This document shows, piece after piece, positions 7,199 through 11,655 of a DNA stretch of 11,655 nt (position 1 is the first letter of the stretch; every line of letters starts with the position of its first letter). Source of the DNA: a bacterium (GTDB taxonomy: Bacteria; SZUA-182; SZUA-191). The position numbers and the translations under genes are program-made. A model generated the notes under the pieces. That model was not told the DNA's origin. It worked only from the letters and a program-made list of their open reading frames with translations, and made no database searches. The stretch lies in assembly GCA_003230535.1 (NCBI GenBank), contig QIEW01000337.1:1-11655 (forward strand). Direction: 5' to 3'.

Positions 7199-7224
7199 AA
7201 CATAATAAAACAGCCGATTACCAC

Positions 7225-8481
7225 ATGAACTATCTAATGGCCAAAAAGGAACCGCGGGAACGGATAATTACCGGATTGGATATTGGGACGACCAAAGTTT
7301 GTGCCGTAATAGGAGAGCTGGGATATGGCAGTAAGGTAGACATCATTGGCATTGGTTCGAGCCCCTCCCGCGGTGTGCGCCGGGGAGTGGTTGTAAACAT
7401 CCCGCGCACAGTAGAAGCTATCCGGCAAGCCATAGAGGCCGCAGAGGGAATGGCAAAAACAAAGGCCCATTCGGTGTATGTCAGCGTAGCCGGAGCCCAC
7501 ATCAGTGGAGCAACCAACTATGTGTCCATAGACCTTCCCGGGCAGAACCAAGAAGTGCGCCATTCGGATATCCAGAGCTTGATTGATGCGGCAGGCGACA
7601 TAACCGTCTCCCAGAACCGGGAAATACTCCATGTCATTCCCCGGGAATATACGGTTGATGACCAAGATGGAATTCATGAACCTATCGGTATTTTTGGTGC
7701 GAGGCTGGGATTGAAAGCTTTTTTAATTACAGGATCGTCGCCCCCCATTCAGAATGTAATAAAAAGCGTGCGGCAGGCTAATATAAAAACAGAGGATTTA
7801 GTATTGCAGCAGTTAGCCTCAGCCGAGGCTGTCCTGCAAGCGGATGAAAGAGAGCTGGGTACAGTATTAATAGATATTGGCGGAGGCGCCACTGATCTGG
7901 CGATCTATACTAAAAACCACATTAGATACATAGCGGTAGTTCCTATAGGCGGAGAGCATTTTACGAATGATCTTTCGATAGGTCTGCATACTTCTATCCC
8001 TGATGCGGAAGAGATAAAGCGCCGGTTTGGCTGTGCTATGTCAACTTTATTATTGGAAAATGAAAAAATAGAAGTCCCCGGAATAGGCGGGAAACAATCG
8101 CAGCAAGTCCCCCGAAAATTCCTCTGCAACATTCTTGAACCCCGGGCTCAGGAGCTATTTGAGCTGGTGGATGAAGAGATTGGAAAAAGCGGTTATCGAA
8201 AATTACTTCCCGGGGGTGCGGTAATTACTGGTGGAGGCTCTCTGTTGGCGGGAATGTCTGAGATAGCCGGGGAAAAATTGGAAATACCGGTTCGTTGTGG
8301 TTTTCCTGATCAACCGGGCGAGTTAGGAGAAATGTTGGCAAACCCTATATATTCCACCAGCATAGGTTTGTTGATGTATGGAGCCAAACGCAAAGCTGCC
8401 TCTTCTGAAAACCGCCCTACAAGTAAATTTGATTATCGAAGTATATCAAGTAAATTTCGCGACTGGTTTTTTAACACATAA
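7225..8481 (+). CDS. ftsA: FtsA, actin-like membrane anchor of FtsZ
   Basis: Actin/Hsp70-fold ATP-binding protein that tethers FtsZ filaments to the inner membrane and recruits later divisome proteins. The 418-residue product shows phosphate-1 loop GLDIGTTKVCAVIGE, the 1C (SHS2) subdomain around VYVSVAGAHISG, phosphate-2 loop LIDIGGGATDLAIY, PIGGEHFTNDLSIGL, and the adenosine motif ITGGGSLLAGM. It ends in the amphipathic membrane-targeting helix SKFRDWFFNT. Two ATGs, at 7225 and 7237, are possible; neither has a visible Shine-Dalgarno, so the start is uncertain by four codons. It is separated from ftsQ by a terminator-like hairpin and from ftsZ by a repeat-filled 223-bp gap, so its expression may be set separately from both neighbours (inference). 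Confidence 0.96.
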   Translation: MNYLMAKKEPRERIITGLDIGTTKVCAVIGELGYGSKVDIIGIGSSPSRGVRRGVVVNIPRTVEAIRQAIEAAEGMAKTKAHSVYVSVAGAHISGATNYVSIDLPGQNQEVRHSDIQSLIDAAGDITVSQNREILHVIPREYTVDDQDGIHEPIGIFGARLGLKAFLITGSSPPIQNVIKSVRQANIKTEDLVLQQLASAEAVLQADERELGTVLIDIGGGATDLAIYTKNHIRYIAVVPIGGEHFTNDLSIGLHTSIPDAEEIKRRFGCAMSTLLLENEKIEVPGIGGKQSQQVPRKFLCNILEPRAQELFELVDEEIGKSGYRKLLPGGAVITGGGSLLAGMSEIAGEKLEIPVRCGFPDQPGELGEMLANPIYSTSIGLLMYGAKRKAASSENRPTSKFDYRSISSKFRDWFFNT

Positions 8482-8501
8482 TTATCTCTGATGGCCTCGT
8501 A

Positions 8502-8687
8502 AAAAGTTGTCATTCCCACGAAAGTGGGAATCCAGACCGACTCGTCTGGGCGTAGGCGCCAGCCGGAGCCTGATAAAAAACCTATGGATTCCTGCTTTCG
8601 CAGGAACGACAAAACAATACAGGATAAACTTAAAAACTTACAAAACGGTGTACTAGCTGTATTTAAGTCATTTTATAGACAACTTTT
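8502..8687. repeat. Composite palindromic repeat between ftsA and ftsZ
   Basis: Two 26-base arms (8509-8534 and 8585-8610) are inverted copies of each other with five differences. Each arm is itself a hairpin: TTCCCAC-GAAA-GTGGGAA on the left, TTCCTGC-TTTC-GCAGGAA on the right. The differences between arms keep the pairing within each arm. A third hairpin, CCAGAC/GTCTGG, lies at 8532-8549. Outside, AAAAGTTGTC (8502-8511) is matched perfectly in inverted orientation by GACAACTTTT (8678-8687), which may be the true outer ends. Arms of this type resemble dispersed palindromic repeats found in many proteobacterial genomes (recalled knowledge). Confidence 0.75.
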
Positions 8688-8693
8688 AAGGAT

Positions 8694-8699
8694 GGAGGT
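8694..8699 (+). promoter_or_regulatory. Ribosome binding site of ftsZ
   Basis: GGAGGT stands five bases before the ATG at 8705, only six bases after the outer end of the palindromic repeat. It is one of the strongest sites in the window, in keeping with the high FtsZ levels cells need. Confidence 0.85.
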
Positions 8700-8704
8700 C
8701 ACCC

Positions 8705-9829
8705 ATGATACAATTAGAAGACACCTCCCCCGGGGCTAAAATTAAGGCTGTGGGCATAGGTGGTGGAGGTGGCAATGCGGTAAGCTGGATGATGGAGGCC
8801 CATATTCCCGGGGTAGAACTTATTGCCGCCAATACCGATGTCCAGGTGTTGGAGAATTCACCAATGAAAACCAAGGTCCAGCTCGGTCCGGAGCTCACCA
8901 AGGGTTTAGGAGCGGGAGCCAACCCTGAAATCGGCCGCCGGGCTACCGAGGAAAGCGCTGATGAGATAAAAGAACTCCTCGCTGGAGCGGACATGGTGTT
9001 CATCACTGCGGGACTGGGCGGCGGAACCGGTACTGGTGGAGCGCCGGTAATAGCCAGATTAGCCAAAGAGGCAGGAGCATTGGCCGTGGGTGTGGTTACC
9101 AAGCCCTTCTTATTTGAGGGTCGGCGGCGGATGCAGCAAGCGGAAGCCGGCTTGAAGGAGTTAGAGAGTGATATAGATAGTCTGATAGTGATCCCCAATC
9201 AGAAGCTCCTTGCTTTTGCCGGACGACAGACCTCTATTCGGGAAGCATTTGCATTGGCCAACCAGGTATTACTGTCGGCCGTTCGCGGGATTGCCGAACT
9301 TATCACCGTCCCGGGTTTAATTAATTTAGATTTTGCTGATGTAAGGACTATTATGACCGGCCGCGGCCGGGCGGTAATGGGAATGGGAATAGCGGCCGGA
9401 GACAACAAGTCTGCTGAAGCCACAGAAAAAGCGATCTCGAGCCCTCTGCTGGAGTCTGAGAGTGTCGATGGCGCCAGAGGATTACTGATAAATATTACCG
9501 GCGGGCTGGAAATGACTCTTTTTGAGGTCGGTGAGATTTCCAGTTTGGTTGAAGAAAAAGCTCACCCTGAGGCTAATATAATTTTCGGGGCGGTTCAGAG
9601 CGAAAGCATGGGAGATCAGCTTCAGGTTACCATAATTGCCACTGGCTTTGATGATAATAAAATAGTATCAAAGATAGAAACAAAACCGCAAACGGTCGAT
9701 TTCAAAAATTATACGGAGCAAATCAGGGAACGGGCTGCTTTACTACAGACTGAAGTGCCTGTAGCAAGCTCAACAGGCCATAAAATTGACAGAGGAGATC
9801 TGGATATTCCCACTTTTTTGAGAAAATAA
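8705..9829 (+). CDS. ftsZ: FtsZ, tubulin-like division GTPase
   Basis: Cytoplasmic GTPase that polymerises into the division ring. The 374-residue protein has the N-terminal nucleotide-binding GIGGGGGNAV loop, NTD at the ribose-contact site, the tubulin signature GGGTGTG (105-111), the T7-loop synergy region NLDFADVRTIM that completes the active site of the next subunit, and a C-terminal domain ending around IIATGF (310-315). A linker of roughly 50 residues leads to the conserved C-terminal peptide DLDIPTFLRK (365-374), the docking site for FtsA. The FtsZ is complete and ordinary, so ring formation through the adjacent FtsA should be intact. No terminator-like hairpin with a T-run was seen directly after the stop. 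Confidence 0.98.
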   Translation: MIQLEDTSPGAKIKAVGIGGGGGNAVSWMMEAHIPGVELIAANTDVQVLENSPMKTKVQLGPELTKGLGAGANPEIGRRATEESADEIKELLAGADMVFITAGLGGGTGTGGAPVIARLAKEAGALAVGVVTKPFLFEGRRRMQQAEAGLKELESDIDSLIVIPNQKLLAFAGRQTSIREAFALANQVLLSAVRGIAELITVPGLINLDFADVRTIMTGRGRAVMGMGIAAGDNKSAEATEKAISSPLLESESVDGARGLLINITGGLEMTLFEVGEISSLVEEKAHPEANIIFGAVQSESMGDQLQVTIIATGFDDNKIVSKIETKPQTVDFKNYTEQIRERAALLQTEVPVASSTGHKIDRGDLDIPTFLRK

Positions 9830-9925
9830 ACAGAATAAAATCATTACAAAAAAATCTTTACTTTTAAACCCGCATGGTGTAATTTATAACCAAATTATAA
9901 TACTGGTGATAGCCAAGTTGCGGCT

Positions 9926-9955
9926 CAGATGGTTAACTGTCAGATGGTTAACTGT
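9926..9955. repeat. Two tandem 15-bp repeats containing GTTAAC, plus a degenerate third
   Basis: CAGATGGTTAACTGT occurs twice without a gap (9926-9940, 9941-9955). A third diverged unit begins CAGGTGGTAAC at 9956 and turns into the hairpin TGTC-AGGTG / CACCT-GGACA (9953-9975, one bulged C). Each unit has the palindrome GTTAAC at its centre, so paired operator sites are possible, but no regulator can be named. Confidence 0.7.
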
Positions 9956-10018
9956 CAGGTGGTAACACCTGGACAGCGCCTTTATAGCTATATTTATGGT
10001 TTACAGTAGGTTGTGGCG

Positions 10019-10042
10019 GCGTCAGGAGTTACCTCCTGACGC
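10019..10042 (+). other. Perfect 10-bp hairpin with TTAC loop
   Basis: GCGTCAGGAG (10019-10028) pairs fully with CTCCTGACGC (10033-10042) across a 4-nt loop. It is not followed by a T-run (next bases AAACCTTTC), so it is not a clear intrinsic terminator; it could protect an RNA end or end an upstream transcript by another route (inference). Confidence 0.6.
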
Positions 10043-10082
10043 AAACCTTTCACCTGAGCTGTCTCACTTTCATAAGCGTTGG

Positions 10083-10160
10083 TGTTTACGCAACCAAGAA
10101 GCAGGCGGGGAGGGCAAGCCCGTCCGTCGAAAATGCGTAAACATGCTATGTTTCATGTTT
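10083..10160 (+). promoter_or_regulatory. Riboswitch-like leader structure upstream of the cytochrome gene (class unknown)
   Basis: TGTTTACGCA (10083-10092) pairs perfectly with TGCGTAAACA (10134-10143), enclosing 41 bases with an inner GC hairpin around GGG-CAAG-CCC (10112-10121). The right arm overlaps a second stem, AAACATG (10139-10145) with CATGTTT (10154-10160). The two stems share 10139-10143 and cannot both form, which is the layout of a switching 5' leader. No known riboswitch consensus was recognised. Confidence 0.4.
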
Positions 10161-10256
10161 GATGGGCAACTTAGTATTACTTACTTTCGGCTGAGCAGTA
10201 CTATAAAATCCGCACCAGCAGGTATGCTAACTTAGGCGCTATTTTACCGAGAAGAT

Positions 10257-10262
10257 AGGAGG
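10257..10262 (+). promoter_or_regulatory. Ribosome binding site of the di-heme cytochrome gene
   Basis: A full AGGAGG seven bases before the ATG at 10270. Together with the signal peptide that begins right after the ATG, it fixes the start of the partial gene. Confidence 0.88.
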
Positions 10263-10269
10263 ATATGAC

Positions 10270-11655
10270 ATGAGACTAAAAGTGCAAAGCTACGGAAGGA
10301 CGCTTTCGGTAATGCTGGCCATGGTACTGGTCCTCTTGGGGATAGCCTATGCCCAGGAATATAAAATGAAGAGATCCAGCTATGCTCCTGTTGTTATTAA
10401 GGAAGACTTTAATACAATCATGACAAGAATGAAAGCGGAGAAATATAAGGTGATGGAGCGGCAGATGGATTTGTTAAAAGAACGTTACGATCTGAGTAAC
10501 CGCCCTGCAAAGGGTGTAACCATGTCCCGCGGCAAACCTGTCCAGGAAGGCGTACGAGTTAAACTTTTCCCGGGTACGAGCTGGGATAAGCTGGCAGCAA
10601 TGGGCCCGGAGGATATCAGGGAAAAGGATCTATTCCCGGCGGGATTTTTCCCACTGCCTCATCCCAACCACCCTGAAGGGGGTATGGTCTTCCCGAAGTT
10701 TCAAATAGAAGAGGTAAAAAAACAGACCGGACGGGACCTAAGCCGGTTTGACCTGGATTTCGATCTGCCGGACCATCTTTTACCCGAGTTCCCGCCCCCC
10801 ATTTATCTGACGACGCGCCCCGACCTAGGTGATGTTTCCAACGGCCAGCTGGTAACCACCAACAACTACTACGAACTATTCAACGGCATACTAAACCCCA
10901 AGCAGCTTGAGGGTCTTCGTCTGCTGACAACTCCTTTTCCGCAGCAGCAATTCAACCAAACCGAAGATCGCCGGTCGGAAAAGCCCAGTCTTGGAGTGGC
11001 CTGCTTTGACTGCCATGTAAATGGACATACCAATGGCGCCACCCATTTAGTGGGTGACATCCGCCCCCAGGAATTCCGGCATCGCCTGGATACGCCTCCC
11101 CTGCGGGGAGTGAATATCCAGCGGTTGTTCGGCTCGCAACGCGCCTTGAAGTCGGTGGAGGATTTTACTGAGTTTGAGCAGCGTGCCGCTTACTTCGACG
11201 GCGACCATGTAATCGCCGCCAAAAAAGGAGTCAACATCCTTGAGCGGGGCAGTCAAGTGCATTTTATGGCGGAAGTTCAGGCGCTGTTGGATTTCCCGCC
11301 CGCCCCTAAACTGGGGATTGACGGAAAACTAGATCCAAAGAAAGCCACCATGTCGGAGATGAGCGGGCAGGCGCTGTTTTTCGGCAAAGCTAAATGCGAT
11401 TTTTGTCATCCAGCCCCCTATTACACCGACAACCTTATGCACAACCTGAAAGTGGAACGCTTTTATAAACCAAAGATGATTAACGGGCGGATGGCTAGCG
11501 CTGATGGCCCCATAAAGACTTTCCCTCTGCGCGGGATAAAGGACTCGCCTACCTACCTCCACGACGGCAGGCTGCTTACGCTGGAAGATACAGTAGAGTT
11601 CTTCAACCTGGTTCTGGAGCTTAAGCTCAGCAGCAAAGAGAAACAAGATTTGGTA
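10270..11655 (+). CDS. Secreted di-heme c-type cytochrome, cytochrome c peroxidase/MauG-like, 3' partial
   Basis: The frame is open from the ATG to the window edge (462 residues seen). The N-terminus is a Sec signal peptide with a hydrophobic core MLAMVLVLLGIAYA and a likely cut before QEY, so the protein should be periplasmic. Two haem-attachment motifs are present: CFDCH (245-249) and CDFCH (376-380). Around the first, RLDTPPLRGVN resembles the N-terminal haem domain of bacterial di-heme peroxidases. After the second, TFPLRGIKDSPTYLHDGRLLTLEDTVEFF (HDG at 431-433) is the typical C-terminal domain signature, and the sequence ends in KEKQDLV, close to the usual C-terminus. The roughly 215 mature residues before the first haem are longer than in classic CcpA and were not recognised as a known domain. 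It could be a peroxidase, a MauG-like oxidase or an electron-transfer protein; substrate unknown. Confidence 0.88.
   Translation, partial: MRLKVQSYGRTLSVMLAMVLVLLGIAYAQEYKMKRSSYAPVVIKEDFNTIMTRMKAEKYKVMERQMDLLKERYDLSNRPAKGVTMSRGKPVQEGVRVKLFPGTSWDKLAAMGPEDIREKDLFPAGFFPLPHPNHPEGGMVFPKFQIEEVKKQTGRDLSRFDLDFDLPDHLLPEFPPPIYLTTRPDLGDVSNGQLVTTNNYYELFNGILNPKQLEGLRLLTTPFPQQQFNQTEDRRSEKPSLGVACFDCHVNGHTNGATHLVGDIRPQEFRHRLDTPPLRGVNIQRLFGSQRALKSVEDFTEFEQRAAYFDGDHVIAAKKGVNILERGSQVHFMAEVQALLDFPPAPKLGIDGKLDPKKATMSEMSGQALFFGKAKCDFCHPAPYYTDNLMHNLKVERFYKPKMINGRMASADGPIKTFPLRGIKDSPTYLHDGRLLTLEDTVEFFNLVLELKLSSKEKQDLV

Larger units (their letters stand above)
9830..10269. other. 440-bp gene-free interval between ftsZ and the cytochrome gene
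   Basis: No convincing gene is present. An AT-rich stretch (9830-9910) is followed by tandem 15-bp repeats (9926-9955), a bulged hairpin (9953-9975), a perfect 10-bp hairpin (10019-10042), and nested inverted repeats with alternative pairing (10083-10160). The interval closes with the ribosome binding site of the cytochrome gene. The density of structure suggests an RNA leader or a regulatory region rather than decayed coding sequence (inference). Confidence 0.75.

Noticed and set aside
6282-7224. Missing ddl between murB and ftsQ as a sign of a deletion
   Set aside because: murB and ftsQ overlap cleanly with a good ribosome binding site, and many lineages encode ddl elsewhere; there is no sign of a scar.
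8524-8739. A 71-codon open frame on + containing MDSCFRRNDK
   Set aside because: It is a translation of the palindromic repeat between ftsA and ftsZ (such CFRRND-type phantom products are common), it runs over the ftsZ start in another frame, and it has no ribosome binding site.
10019-10130. GEMM-I (c-di-GMP-I) riboswitch, suggested by GACGCAAACC and GGGCAAGCC
   Set aside because: The order and spacing of the consensus blocks do not fit, and the expected paired helices with a tetraloop and its receptor are not present.
9926-10145. Integron attC site or CRISPR-like array
   Set aside because: GTTAACT does not fit the attC core GTTRRRY, and there are only two full repeats with no spacers.
9996-10235. 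A 79-codon open frame on + in the ftsZ-cytochrome gap
   Set aside because: It passes through the strong hairpins and inverted repeats, has no Shine-Dalgarno or recognisable family, and its composition fits non-coding sequence.
10869-11646. Three antisense open frames over the cytochrome gene
   Set aside because: They are shadows of the + strand frame, which carries a signal peptide, two haem motifs and a strong ribosome binding site.

Overview
The window is the distal half of a bacterial dcw (division and cell wall) cluster, all on the + strand: murD (5' end outside the window), ftsW, murG, murC, murB, ftsQ, ftsA and ftsZ. It is followed by a 440-bp non-coding stretch and the start of a secreted di-heme c-type cytochrome of the cytochrome c peroxidase/MauG type, which runs off the right edge. 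The gene order, an FtsQ with a POTRA domain, an FtsA with a C-terminal amphipathic helix, an FtsZ ending in a DIPTFLRK-type tail and a periplasmic di-heme protein all point to a diderm (Gram-negative) bacterium. The protein style and the palindromic intergenic repeats suggest a deltaproteobacterial (Desulfobacterota-like) lineage, but this is inference, not a taxonomic proof.

Layout. 2-1183: murD. 1184-1558: 375 bp without a gene, holding a 120-bp MITE-like element (17-bp perfect terminal inverted repeats, CAGT target duplication, three internal hairpins) and a short dispersed repeat just before the ftsW ribosome binding site. 1559-5277: ftsW, murG and murC. An inverted copy of the same dispersed repeat overlaps the murC stop codon, so the two copies bracket ftsW-murG-murC. 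5376-7077: murB and ftsQ, overlapping by 20 bp. 7078-7224: a gap with an intrinsic-terminator-like hairpin just before ftsA. 7225-8481: ftsA. 8482-8704: a composite palindromic repeat next to the ftsZ ribosome binding site. 8705-9829: ftsZ. 9830-10269: tandem 15-bp repeats, a perfect 10-bp hairpin and a riboswitch-like set of mutually exclusive stems. 10270-end: the cytochrome.

How the genes work together. MurB, MurC and MurD are cytoplasmic steps of peptidoglycan precursor synthesis (UDP-MurNAc formation, then addition of L-Ala and D-Glu). MurG converts lipid I to lipid II on the inner face of the membrane. FtsW is the SEDS protein expected to polymerise lipid II at the septum. FtsQ links the divisome across the membrane, FtsA anchors FtsZ, and FtsZ forms the ring. 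No ddl gene lies between murB and ftsQ.

The most notable observation is that the FtsW homologue keeps the family scaffold but has lost nearly all the signature motifs, including the aspartate of the conserved TDF motif regarded as catalytic. It looks like a SEDS pseudoenzyme or a strongly re-shaped family member inside an otherwise ordinary dcw cluster.
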